Part shown: positions 28,345 through 37,162 of the stretch, in pieces
How the letters are laid out: each line of letters begins with the position of its first letter
Numbering within the stretch: position 1 is the stretch's first letter
Source of the DNA: Brasilonema angustatum HA4187-MV1
Lineage (GTDB): Bacteria > Cyanobacteriota > Cyanobacteriia > Cyanobacteriales > Nostocaceae
Length of the DNA stretch: 64,000 nucleotides
Assembly: GCA_019359695.1 (NCBI GenBank)
Contig: JAHHGV010000009.1
Location: 62,001 to 126,000, forward strand
Direction of reading: 5' to 3'
Notes under the pieces: generated by a model
What the model saw: only the letters and a program-made list of their open reading frames with translations
Databases searched by the model: none
What the model was told of the DNA's origin: nothing
Program-made: the position numbers and the translations under genes

Positions 28345-29391
28345 GTGAGGGATGATGTCTTGGTGCGGGTGCAGGAAGACTTGCGGCGAGGTGCTGTATT
28401 TTACGATTTGTATCGTCATCAGCCAGGGAGATTGGATGTGTTCAGTGCGGGAATTTCTGATGGACGCGGGAATAAGCTGCACGAGCGTTTGTATGTGATT
28501 CAAACTGAACTGGACGGTACAATGACGGTGCGCCAGCCAACGCTGTTTTTAGATTTGGTTCTTGCGTCGGGGAGTGCGGAGTACAGGGTAAGCGGTGCCG
28601 AGTTACCAGATGATAGTGCGCTACCCAGCCGCGATCGCGCAGAACAAGCTTTGATTGAACAGGAGTTAAATCGCTTTTTAACAGAGATTCGGACTCAGCG
28701 CCAAAAGGAAGTAGAGACGATTTCTCAGCACATGGAAATTAGCCTCAACACGATTATTGATAAAGTGCAGTGTCAGTTTGCTGAGTTGATTGAGCAAAAA
28801 GAATCCGGTTCTAAGGAAGCGGGGTTAGATGGACGCATCAAGCAGTCAGAAGACCGTTTGTTTGAATTAAACGCACGCCTAGAACAGCGTCGGGAGGAAT
28901 TGCAGCAGGAGGGTAGCTGTACCATCACGGATATTCGCCATCACGGACGTGCTTGGGTTTTACCGCACCCAGAACGCACAACGCCTGAAATTGCGCGGAT
29001 GGTTAGCAATGATGAGATTGAGCGCATTGCAGTTGAGGCGGTGATTGCATATGAAGAAGCTAGGGGATGGAAGGTGGTGAGTGTGGAGAAAGAAAATCGC
29101 GGTTTTGACTTGATTTCGCGTCAACCTCATCCCGAAGATCCACAGACAGCGATCGCCGTGCGGTTTATTGAAGTTAAGGGAAGATCTACAGTCGGTGAGG
29201 TGGCGCTGACGACTAATGAGTATAAAACAGCCGAAAGATTAAAACAGGATTATTGGTTGTACGTTGTGTTTAATTGCGCTTCTACCCCAGAAGTTCATCC
29301 TATAGAAGACCCAGTACGATTAGGATGGGAGCCGTTGGTGAAGATTGAGCATTATCACGTTTCTGCCCAGAAAATTTTAACAGCACAATAG
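28345..29391 (+). CDS. SNF2-like helicase, C-terminal part with DUF3883 domain
   Basis: 348 aa when started at GTG 28345; the same frame as the upstream helicase, separated only by one TAG. It has a beta-rich segment (RRGAVFYDLYRHQPGRLDVF), a long charged coiled coil (about residues 95-200), and a C-terminal DUF3883 domain: RIAVEAVIAYEEARGWKVVS, GFDLISRQ, VRFIEVKGRSTVGEVALTTN. The D...EVK spacing is that of a PD-(D/E)XK-like fold, so nuclease activity is possible. No ribosome-binding site precedes the GTG. It is best seen as the tail of a single 1145-codon gene (25957-29391), expressed only by readthrough, suppression or reinitiation if the stop is real. Confidence 0.8.
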   Translation: MRDDVLVRVQEDLRRGAVFYDLYRHQPGRLDVFSAGISDGRGNKLHERLYVIQTELDGTMTVRQPTLFLDLVLASGSAEYRVSGAELPDDSALPSRDRAEQALIEQELNRFLTEIRTQRQKEVETISQHMEISLNTIIDKVQCQFAELIEQKESGSKEAGLDGRIKQSEDRLFELNARLEQRREELQQEGSCTITDIRHHGRAWVLPHPERTTPEIARMVSNDEIERIAVEAVIAYEEARGWKVVSVEKENRGFDLISRQPHPEDPQTAIAVRFIEVKGRSTVGEVALTTNEYKTAERLKQDYWLYVVFNCASTPEVHPIEDPVRLGWEPLVKIEHYHVSAQKILTAQ

Positions 29392-29402
29392 GTTGTATAT
29401 TT

Positions 29403-29996
29403 ATGCAAGTACAAACACAAAAACGCTACTACACACCTGAAGAATATTTAGAACTTGAGGAAAAAGCAGAATATAAAAGCGAATACCGCGATGGAGAAAT
29501 CGTTTCACTGACTGGAGGAACTACAAATCATAATGAAATTGCACTGAATTTAGCAGCTTCCTTAAAATTTGCAGTGAAAGGGCAAAATTATCGAGTTTAT
29601 ATTGGTGATGTACGTTTATGGATACCGCGTTATCGTCAACATACCTATCCGGATGTGATGATAATTCAAGGACAACCTGTTTATACGGGAACAAATACAA
29701 CTACCGTCATGAATCCTTTGCTGATTGCAGAAGTTTTATCTAAATCGACTAAGAATTACGACCAAGGTGATAAGTTTCTCTATTATCGGTCTATCCCTGA
29801 ATTTCAAGAATATATTTTAATCGACCAATATCACTATCATGTTATGCAGTATGTAAAAACTGCAGAAGGTCAATGGTTATTTACTGAACTTGAAGGGGAA
29901 TCTGCAACTTTATCACTTCAAACGATTGATTTTGAAATTCAACTGAGCGACCTTTACGAGCAAGTAGACTTTACTGTCAGCAGTGAAGAAGATTAA
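29403..29996 (+). CDS. Uma2 family endonuclease (PD-(D/E)XK, formerly DUF820)
   Basis: 197 aa. Family marks are RYYTPEEYLELEEKAEYKSE, YRDGEIVSLTGGTTNHNEIA, VYIGDVRLWIPRYRQHTYPD with the catalytic-type Asp, and LLIAEVLSKSTKNYDQGDKF with the E-x-K-like part, so the nuclease core is intact. Uma2 proteins are very abundant in cyanobacteria and their biological role is unsettled. This copy begins 11 bases after the helicase stop and ends 36 bases before the methyltransferase, so it is transcribed with them. It could be part of the system or a passenger that inserted neatly between the genes. Confidence 0.9.
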   Translation: MQVQTQKRYYTPEEYLELEEKAEYKSEYRDGEIVSLTGGTTNHNEIALNLAASLKFAVKGQNYRVYIGDVRLWIPRYRQHTYPDVMIIQGQPVYTGTNTTTVMNPLLIAEVLSKSTKNYDQGDKFLYYRSIPEFQEYILIDQYHYHVMQYVKTAEGQWLFTELEGESATLSLQTIDFEIQLSDLYEQVDFTVSSEED

Positions 29997-30032
29997 TTGT
30001 TTTAATATTATTAACACATAATTATTAATGTA

Positions 30033-31478
30033 ATGCCGACGACACAATACCCCAAACGCCTCATTGAAGTTGACTTACCCATCAAGCGAATATCCGCCCA
30101 CGCACGGCGAGAAAAATCAATTCGCCACGGGCATATTTCAACGCTACATATTTGGTGGGCACGACGACCTTTGGCGGCGTGTCGGGCAGTCATTTGTGCT
30201 GCATTATGGCCAGATCCTGCTGACCCATTGTGTCCGGAGGCGTTTGTCAGTACGGCAAAAAAGCTGATGTTAAATTGGGCAAAAAATCATCCAGAAAAAG
30301 CTAGTGCTGATTCTTTCAATCGCTTAACAGCTATTAATAAAAATCCTCAGTTATTACACGACCCAGTAGAACTTCGCAAGACTCTGCTGGATTTTATAGC
30401 TGACTTTGCCAACTGGGACAATTCTACTGATGCAGATTATTTAGAAACCAGTCGTACTTTAACACAAACGGCACATGAAGCATTAGGCGGAATTCCCGGA
30501 ACAAAACCGTTAGTGGTTGACCCATTTGCTGGTGGTGGGGCAATACCTTTAGAGGCGTTGCGAGTGGGTGCGGATGCGTTTGCTTCTGACATTAATCCTG
30601 TGGCGGTTTTGTTGAATAAAGTGGTGTTGGAATATATTCCCAAATATGGGCAGCAGTTGGCTGATGAGGTGCGAAAGTGGGGACAATGGATTAAGGAAGA
30701 AGCAGAGAAGGAATTAGCTGAGTTTTATCCTAAAGACCCAGATGGGGCGACACCTATTGCTTATCTTTGGGCGAGGACTATTACTTGTGAAGGTCCTGGT
30801 TGTGGAGCGGAAGTGCCGTTAATGCGGTCTTTGTGGTTGTGTAAAAAGAGTAATCGAAATATTGGTTTAAGGATGATTCCTAAACCGGAAGATAGGCGGG
30901 TAGATTTTGAAATTATTGAAAAGCAGAAGAGTAAATGGGTAGTTGCTGATAACCCGGAAGTTGAAATAAAAAATCCTAGCTTGGATGGAACTGTAAAAAG
31001 AGGTTCGGCTACTTGTCCCTGTTGTGCTTATACTACTCCTGTAGCTTCGGTGAGAACACAATTAAAAGCCCGTCAAGGTGGGACGAATGATGCAAGATTA
31101 TTTTGTGTGGTGATAACTAAACCCAAAACTCAAGGAAGATTTTATCGCTTACCAAGTGAGGATGATTTAGAAGCAGTAAGAAAAGTAATTGATAAGTTAG
31201 AAAAACGTAAACAGGAACATAAAGGAGTATTAAATTTAGTACCGGATGAAATTTTACCAGTAATGAGTGGTGTATTTAATGCGCCCATTTATGGACTTAA
31301 TACATGGGGTAGTCTATTTAATTTTCGGCAATCTTTAGCGTTAATAATATTAGTAGAACTAGTACAAGATGTAGGAAAACATTTAACAAGTGAGCATGAG
31401 CAAGAATTAGTTTCCTCTGTTCAAACTTGTTTAGGGTTAGCTATTGATAGACAAGCTGATAAACTTTCTAGAATTTGA
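30033..31478 (+). pseudogene. DUF1156-type Zn-ribbon adenine DNA methyltransferase, N-terminal part
   Basis: 481 codons. The N-terminus is DUF1156 (KRLIEVDLPIKRISAHARRE, HIWWARRPLAACRAVICAAL). Then come AdoMet motif I in LVVDPFAGGGAIPLEALRVG and a zinc ribbon (CEGPGCGAEVPL and ATCPCCAY). The frame stops at 31478 just after LGLAIDRQAD. In this family several hundred further residues follow, including the DPPY catalytic motif. Here the sequence jumps instead to the family's C-terminal tail in another frame (31444-31944). So an internal deletion with frameshift removed the catalytic centre, and the enzyme should be unable to methylate DNA. It belongs to the operon with the helicase and the DUF499 ATPase. 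Confidence 0.85.
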
Positions 31479-31944
31479 TGCTGCCCGGAAAATCGCCCAA
31501 GGACTCGGCGCACATTTAGAAAATCTCAACCGCCTAGTAGAAGTTAAAGGCAACAAAGCGCGACTTCTACCTGTATCAGAGCGCACACACTACCTTTTTG
31601 GGAAAGACGAAGCCAAAGCACCTACCAAACGTAAAAAGAAAGATGTCAAGCAACTAAGCTTATTTGATATTGCTGGTAGCATAGAAGACGAGAACAATTC
31701 TTGGGGTGAAAAAACTGTACCCCCACTAGGAAACACTATATTAGACCGCATTCACCAAAGCATGATTTTATTTGCAGCCGGGCGCAGCGAAGCCCTCAAA
31801 CGTTTCTTAGTAGAAGAAGGTGCTGGTACTGACCAACGCTTTTGGCGATTAGCTCAAGCACTTTCAGCATTGTACCCCAACGGCACAGACGAGAAACGCT
31901 GGGTTGATGGTGTGTTAGCAAGAAAGAAGGGATTGGGATTTTAA
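31444..31944 (+). pseudogene. DUF1156-type methyltransferase, C-terminal fragment
   Basis: The family-like sequence starts at about 31467 with FLEFDAARKIAQGLGAHLEN and continues through LPVSERTHYLFGKDEAKAP, a Lys-rich linker, NTILDRIHQSMILFAAGRSE and the C-terminal DEKRWVDGVLARKKGLGF. This is the normal end of the large methyltransferases of this class. Codons before 31467 belong to the shifted frame of the upstream fragment. No separate start signal is seen, so this is a remnant rather than a gene of its own. The deletion junction lies within about 31450-31470, where the two frames overlap. Confidence 0.82.
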
Positions 31945-31963
31945 TTAAGTGGAGCATAACTCT

Positions 31964-32221
31964 ATGACCAGAGTGAGTCTAGATTTACCCGAAGAAGTAT
32001 TCTCAGCCCGTCGTCTTCCCCCAGATGATTTTGTGCGTGATATGCGCCTTGCTGCCGCTATATACTGGTATCAAAAGGCTGAAGTCTCTCAGGAAAAAGC
32101 TGCCCAAATTGCAGGTTTAAACCGCCGCGATTTTCTTTGTGCACTTGCGCGGGAACAAGTAGATGTGTTTTCTGTAGACTTTGATGACTTGCAACAAGAG
32201 TTAAAGCGCGTCCAATTTTAG
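31964..32221 (+). CDS. UPF0175 family protein (antitoxin-like)
   Basis: 85 aa from ATG 31964, nine bases after GGAG; an upstream GTG at 31949 overlaps the methyltransferase spacer and is less likely. Sequence features are SLDLPEEVFSARRLPPDDFV, MRLAAAIYWYQKAEVSQEKA and AQIAGLNRRDFLCALAREQV, a ribbon-helix-helix/HTH-like layout typical of UPF0175. In cyanobacteria this family is commonly paired with a DUF3368 PIN-like toxin gene just downstream. Here only the last 24 codons of such a partner follow, so the antitoxin-like protein is orphaned. It sits between the methyltransferase tail and the DUF499 gene. Confidence 0.82.
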   Translation: MTRVSLDLPEEVFSARRLPPDDFVRDMRLAAAIYWYQKAEVSQEKAAQIAGLNRRDFLCALAREQVDVFSVDFDDLQQELKRVQF

Positions 32222-32295
32222 AACAATTGCGTCTATGTGGAATGTATCTTTCTGACCGAGTGATGAATCAAGCACTAGCATTAGTAGGGGAATAA
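32221..32295 (+). pseudogene. C-terminal remnant of a DUF3368 (PIN-like toxin) gene
   Basis: Reading from 32221, overlapping the last base of the UPF0175 gene, gives EQLRLCGMYLSDRVMNQALA then LVGE and a stop. This resembles the C-terminal end of DUF3368 proteins, which finish with a pattern like G-x-x-[IL]-S-D-x-[VL]-x-x-x-x-L-x-x-[VA]-G-E. No start codon or upstream part remains. The piece is only 24 codons, so identification rests on pattern and on the usual UPF0175-DUF3368 gene order. Confidence 0.55.
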
Positions 32296-32298
32296 ACG

Positions 32299-35160
32299 AT
32301 GGCAGCAATCAAACCTTGGTATAAAATCGACGGTTTAATACCTCGTGAAGACTTGCGGGAAGGGAAACCCCTTGATGCTTCTGAGTTTGCTGTCCACCTC
32401 GACAAGGTACGAGACGAAACCGCCCCTTCTGATTATAAAGAGCCAGAACGTTTTTTTGACCGTACTTATCTCACTAAATATTTAACCGACCTTGCAGCCC
32501 AAGTGGTGCGCCGTCTTTCAGGCGAGAAAACGGAAACTTCGCCAGTGTTCAATCTCGCTACCCAGTTCGGCGGCGGTAAAACTCACGCCCTGACTTTGCT
32601 TTATCACTTAGCCAAACACGGTGCAGCGGCTAACAATTGGACAGGAGTCCAGAAAATACTGCAAAAAGCGGGAATTTCATCAATACCAGAAGCTGCGATC
32701 GCTGTGTTTGTCGGTACAGAATTTGATTCTATTAAAGGACGCGGTGGTGACGACGGTACACCTCTACGCAAAACACCGTGGGGAGAAATCGCTTACCAGC
32801 TAGGCGGTGCAGAAGCTTTAGCTGTGCTTGCTGAACATGAAGCTCAATTTATTGAACCCAAAGGCGATGTCATCCGAAAATTTCTCCCCAAGGATAAACC
32901 CTGCCTGATATTAATGGATGAAATTATTAATTATGCTAGTACTTATCGCCGTAAGGGTTTTAATAACTACCTATACAACTTTATTCAAGCACTATCTGAA
33001 ACAGCGAGAAGTTTAGATAATGTTGTTTTAGTGGTTTCGATTCCTGCCTCAGAGATGGAATACACCACGGAGGATGAAGCGGATGAGCAACGTTTCAAGA
33101 AAATGCTCGATCGCGTGGGCAAAGCGATAATTATGTCCGCCGAGTCAGAAACATCCGAAATTATTCGTCGCCGTTTGTTTGAATGGGAACCTGGTGCTGT
33201 CACCGCCGATGGCAGAATTCTCTTACCCAAAGATGCAATTAACACCTGCAATGAATACGCTGAGTGGGTAGTTGAACACCGACAGCAACTTCCGAGTTGG
33301 TTTCCCCTAGACAATGCTCGTGAAGCTTTTTACACCACATATCCTTTTCACCCAACAGTACTATCTGTCTTTGAGCGCAAATGGCAAGCCTTACCACGCT
33401 TCCAACGCACTAGGGGAGTGCTGCGACTTCTGGCACTTTGGGTATCAAATGCTTATCAGCAGGGTACCATTCGCGCACACCGTGATGCTTTAATTAGTTT
33501 AGGCACAGCACCACTGGATGACCCCCAATTTCGAGCAGCGGTGTTTGAACAATTAGGCGAAACCCGTTTAGAAGGTGCGGTGACAACAGATATCTGCGGC
33601 AAAAGAGATTCCCATGCAGTGCGTCTGGATGCTGAAGCTGTGGACGTAATAAAAAAACCCAGGCTGCACCGCAAAGTCACAACAACGATATTTTTTGAAT
33701 CTAACGGTGGCTGTACGCGCACGGAAGCCACTGTTCCTGAAATTCGGCTAGCAGTAGCGGAACCGTCTTTGGATATTGGGAATGTGGAAACCGTTTTGGA
33801 AACACTTTCAACTGACTGCTATTATCTCTCGATTGAAAAAAACAAATACCGCTTTAGCTTGTCGCCCAATCTAAATAAAATTCTGGCAGATCGCCGTGCT
33901 AACGTCCAAGCAGCCAGAATGACCGAACGAGTCAAAGCCGAAATTCAGAAAGTTTTTGTCGCAAGTCTTGGAATTCAACTCGTTTATTTTCCCGAAAATT
34001 CCAGTGCTGTTCCCAATCGAGCAGTGCTAACAATAGCTATACTAGCGCCTGAGCATTCCATGCAAGACAGTGAAACTGTAAAATTTGTGGAAACGATGAC
34101 GCGGGAGTATGGCACATCAGACCGTACTTTTAAGAGTGCCATAATTTGGGCAGTTGCTGACTCTGATGCCCAGCTACGAGAGGAAGCACGTAAGCTGCTT
34201 GCATGGGAAGACATCCGCGACGAAGAACGCGAACGACTCGACGACTCCCAGAAGCGCCAGTTGGATGAGAACCTGAAAAAAGCGGAACGTGACTTAAAAG
34301 AATGTGTTTGGCGTTCTTACAAAAATATTGCACTGCTAGGTAAAGATAACAAAATCCGCACTATAGACTTGGGCATGGTCACATCCAGCATGGCACGTAC
34401 TATGGTTGAGTTGATTGTCAACCGTTTGCGTCAGGATGGGGATGTTGAAGATAGTATCAGCCCTCGCTTTATTGTACGCAACTGGTCGCCTGCATTTACA
34501 GAATGGAGTACTAAGGCTGTCCGCGATGCCTTTTTCGCTTCACCGCTGTTTCCTCGCTTGTTGAATGGGGATGGGGTAAAGGAGGCGATCGCCCGTGGTG
34601 TAAGAGATGGTATCCTCGCCTATGTTGGTAAAACTAGCACTACACACTACGAACCGTTCCAATATCAGTGTACCATCAGTTCCGCCGATATAGAAATCTC
34701 TGACGATGTATTCATCATCACCCAAGAGACTGCGGAAGCTTACAAAAAAGCCGAATTGGCTCAAGATGCTGACACACCAATCCCATCATCCCAGACTCAA
34801 ACGGGGGAAACAAACACTAGCACCCCTGCTACCACAGTCAGCGTGACGACTTCTACAACTCATGTTGTCAGAGATGTTACCACTCCCTATGTCACAAACA
34901 CTGCTACTCAACCAACAGAAATAACTCCCCCACCTGCTGAAGCGCAAGTGCTGAAGTGGAGTGGCGCAATTACACCTCAGAAGTGGATGAACTTCTACAC
35001 AAAGGTTCTTTCTAAATTTACTACCAATAAAGATTTGAAATTGACTATAAAAGTATCCGTTTCCGTTGAGGGGAATATTTCTACTCAGAAGATTGAAGAA
35101 ACTAAAGTGGCACTGCAAGAATTGGGATTGGAGGGTGATATTGAGACGGATATAAATTAA
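32299..35160 (+). CDS. DUF499 (COG1483-type) P-loop ATPase
   Basis: 953 aa. The N-terminal ATPase has a Walker A variant in NLATQFGGGKTHALTLLYHL and Walker B in KPCLILMDEIINYAS, followed by the conserved VLVVSIPASEMEY region. The middle has helical and beta parts (TTIFFESNGGCTR, YYLSIEKNKYRFSLSPNLNK), and the end carries a Thr/Pro-rich linker (about 830-890) before a small alpha/beta tail. DUF499 ATPases accompany Zn-ribbon adenine methyltransferases and helicases in predicted defence modules, where they are thought to drive remodelling or target recognition. The frame is intact and begins four bases after the toxin remnant, with GGGGA eight bases before ATG. It is the last gene of the operon. 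Confidence 0.9.
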   Translation: MAAIKPWYKIDGLIPREDLREGKPLDASEFAVHLDKVRDETAPSDYKEPERFFDRTYLTKYLTDLAAQVVRRLSGEKTETSPVFNLATQFGGGKTHALTLLYHLAKHGAAANNWTGVQKILQKAGISSIPEAAIAVFVGTEFDSIKGRGGDDGTPLRKTPWGEIAYQLGGAEALAVLAEHEAQFIEPKGDVIRKFLPKDKPCLILMDEIINYASTYRRKGFNNYLYNFIQALSETARSLDNVVLVVSIPASEMEYTTEDEADEQRFKKMLDRVGKAIIMSAESETSEIIRRRLFEWEPGAVTADGRILLPKDAINTCNEYAEWVVEHRQQLPSWFPLDNAREAFYTTYPFHPTVLSVFERKWQALPRFQRTRGVLRLLALWVSNAYQQGTIRAHRDALISLGTAPLDDPQFRAAVFEQLGETRLEGAVTTDICGKRDSHAVRLDAEAVDVIKKPRLHRKVTTTIFFESNGGCTRTEATVPEIRLAVAEPSLDIGNVETVLETLSTDCYYLSIEKNKYRFSLSPNLNKILADRRANVQAARMTERVKAEIQKVFVASLGIQLVYFPENSSAVPNRAVLTIAILAPEHSMQDSETVKFVETMTREYGTSDRTFKSAIIWAVADSDAQLREEARKLLAWEDIRDEERERLDDSQKRQLDENLKKAERDLKECVWRSYKNIALLGKDNKIRTIDLGMVTSSMARTMVELIVNRLRQDGDVEDSISPRFIVRNWSPAFTEWSTKAVRDAFFASPLFPRLLNGDGVKEAIARGVRDGILAYVGKTSTTHYEPFQYQCTISSADIEISDDVFIITQETAEAYKKAELAQDADTPIPSSQTQTGETNTSTPATTVSVTTSTTHVVRDVTTPYVTNTATQPTEITPPPAEAQVLKWSGAITPQKWMNFYTKVLSKFTTNKDLKLTIKVSVSVEGNISTQKIEETKVALQELGLEGDIETDIN

Positions 35161-35220
35161 GATTCAATTAAGGGTAAGGTAAGGGTTTGTGTCAGGGGTA
35201 ATTGATCATACACAAGTTTG

Positions 35221-36828
35221 CTAAACATCCAAACCAACGACTGTTAACTCAGGTGGATGTTCAACAACAAACTGATAATATACCTCACATTGTGCCTGCG
35301 GTGAAAGAGCTAAAGACCATTCCAATATTCCCATCTCGCCAAGTTGAATTTGTGGATTACTACGGTTGAGACGGACTTTAATTTGTTCGTTGCGGCTGAT
35401 TGGTAATTGTTCAATGACTTTTAAATTTGCTTCTTGATTTTGTAAGTTAGTTATAACTATCCGATAACCATAAGTAATCCTGCGATTGTTGCCAATCAAT
35501 TTTTTCTCTACCTGACGTTCTACTAAATCACGTTCAATTTTTAAACCTTCATCAATTCCTAAGTTGAGCTTAAACTCTTGCCCTGGCGCAACATTTTCTA
35601 ATTGAGTTGTTCCAACAAAAGTATTATCTCGAAAAATATTCGCTTTTCCTGGTAATAGAGTGACACAATTAACAGTATTTTTCACATTTGCTTGTAGATA
35701 AGCAAAGCTAAGCAAGCGTGGTATTGCTACATACTCAAAACTACAAGGGAAATCGTCGTTAAAAATTGTCGTTTTATGAGGTGTGCCGTCACTGGGAATC
35801 TTTCCACTGCTGTTCACCTCAAAAGTGACTGTATTTCCTTGTCTAGAAACTTCTGCAACAACAGTTTCTGCAGTGACCAAATTTTCCTGTAATTGTTCGG
35901 TTTCTGATGTTGGATTATCTCCACTAGGAGGAGTAGGCATAGCTGCTAGTCTTTGCATACGCAAAAACTCTGGGGGACGCAGTACGTCAATGTACCAAGG
36001 TTCCAGTAATGGTGGTAAAGTTCCCAACCCAGGTTTTGCGGTAGACAAAGTCAGAGATACGTTCGTCCAATCTTCACCGGTACTTTGGGTGACTTCAGCG
36101 AGATAGGTAAGATTGATGGAATTGCTGCTTGTATTGACTCGCAAGTCATACAGCGGAGTCCAACTAGCGTAATTGACTACATAACAGACTTCTAGCTCAA
36201 ACTCTCCAGCACCCGCAGGCTCAATCGCCACACTCAAGGTAAAACTTTGCTTGGGTGATGGTGTTTGTAGTTGTTGCCACTGTTGACGCAGAACCTGTAG
36301 CTGCTTGTCTAATTCTTGCTGTTGGACTTTGCACTCCGTTGTCGCAATAGCATACTCGCTGTACTGGCTTCCTAGAAAGTTGAGAAAATCCAAAGTTTCG
36401 CTCAAGCTAAGATTTTTCCGCGACAGACTTTGTGCAAAAGGTTCCTCTGTTTTCTCACGTAAACCTTCAATAAACTTTGACTGCAAAGCTAAAGCATCGA
36501 TTTGTGCTTGCAGAAGGTTCCATTCTGCTTCTAATTGCTGGATTTGCCTTGTCAAATGGCTCAACCGTTCGGCGAAGGGTTCGCAAGAGAAGACTCGCTC
36601 TGTGCTGACTCCCAGTAGTTGTACTGCAACTTCACCTCTACCACTAACCCTGACTGACTCAGTTTCTACCGTAACTGGCAGTTGGACAATTTCTAATTCT
36701 CGTTCTTGTCCGGTTAGTGCGATAAGCTGGAGGCTTGACGCTTCCTTGATCGCACTTCGTCGTGTCACCAGGGCTTGTTCAGTATACACTATCACAGATA
36801 CAATCTTGGTTTCTACTGTTTTTCGCAC
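35221..36828 (-). CDS. MuiA-family (DUF4139/DUF4140) protein
   Basis: 535 aa without signal peptide. The N-terminal DUF4140 part begins KIVSVIVYTEQALVTRRSAI and continues LQLIALTGQERELEIVQLPV. A coiled coil (about residues 80-190) follows. The DUF4139 part shows VCYVVNYASWTPLYDLRVNT, YLAEVTQSTGEDWTNVSLTL STAKP, and RRITYGYRIVITNLQNQEAN. The name comes from an enterobacterial mucoidy inhibitor; the biochemical role is unknown. It is convergent with the DUF499 operon and downstream of the LysR gene across a 334-base gap. Confidence 0.88.
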   Translation of the reverse strand: MRKTVETKIVSVIVYTEQALVTRRSAIKEASSLQLIALTGQERELEIVQLPVTVETESVRVSGRGEVAVQLLGVSTERVFSCEPFAERLSHLTRQIQQLEAEWNLLQAQIDALALQSKFIEGLREKTEEPFAQSLSRKNLSLSETLDFLNFLGSQYSEYAIATTECKVQQQELDKQLQVLRQQWQQLQTPSPKQSFTLSVAIEPAGAGEFELEVCYVVNYASWTPLYDLRVNTSSNSINLTYLAEVTQSTGEDWTNVSLTLSTAKPGLGTLPPLLEPWYIDVLRPPEFLRMQRLAAMPTPPSGDNPTSETEQLQENLVTAETVVAEVSRQGNTVTFEVNSSGKIPSDGTPHKTTIFNDDFPCSFEYVAIPRLLSFAYLQANVKNTVNCVTLLPGKANIFRDNTFVGTTQLENVAPGQEFKLNLGIDEGLKIERDLVERQVEKKLIGNNRRITYGYRIVITNLQNQEANLKVIEQLPISRNEQIKVRLNRSNPQIQLGEMGILEWSLALSPQAQCEVYYQFVVEHPPELTVVGLDV

Positions 36829-37162
36829 AGCCGATGCTTCCTTAGTTAGTCACTGTCAGTTTTCTCTGATTGTGAATGCTTTTGCTGCTTATTTAATGGT
36901 ATTGGTGAACTGTCCCTTAACTAAGCGCAGTCTTAAGCCAGATATATCCTCGATGTTTGCTGAAATGGGGAATTGGTAAATATAGCAAGGAACGCTTAAC
37001 GCTTAACAGGGTTGAAAATCCCGTGATGTACGTATTTTCTCATTAGTTCATGTCTTAATCTACCTGGCAACGGTTATAGTTGATGATCTCAATCCAAAGG
37101 CAGATGTTTTAGTGCTTAGAAAATGTTTTTAGCTAAGTCATTAAAAAGAAATTTATACCTCT
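36829..37162. other. Intergenic region
   Basis: No gene seen. GGAACGCTTAACGCTTAAC at 36989-37007 is the inverted form of a word inside the MITE-like element at 1-116, so a fragment of that repeat may be here. Confidence 0.4.

Noticed and set aside
25957-35160. Naming the operon as DISARM
   Set aside because: drmA, drmB and drmC are not seen; DUF499 is not a DISARM core gene. Similarity is limited to helicase plus adenine methyltransferase.
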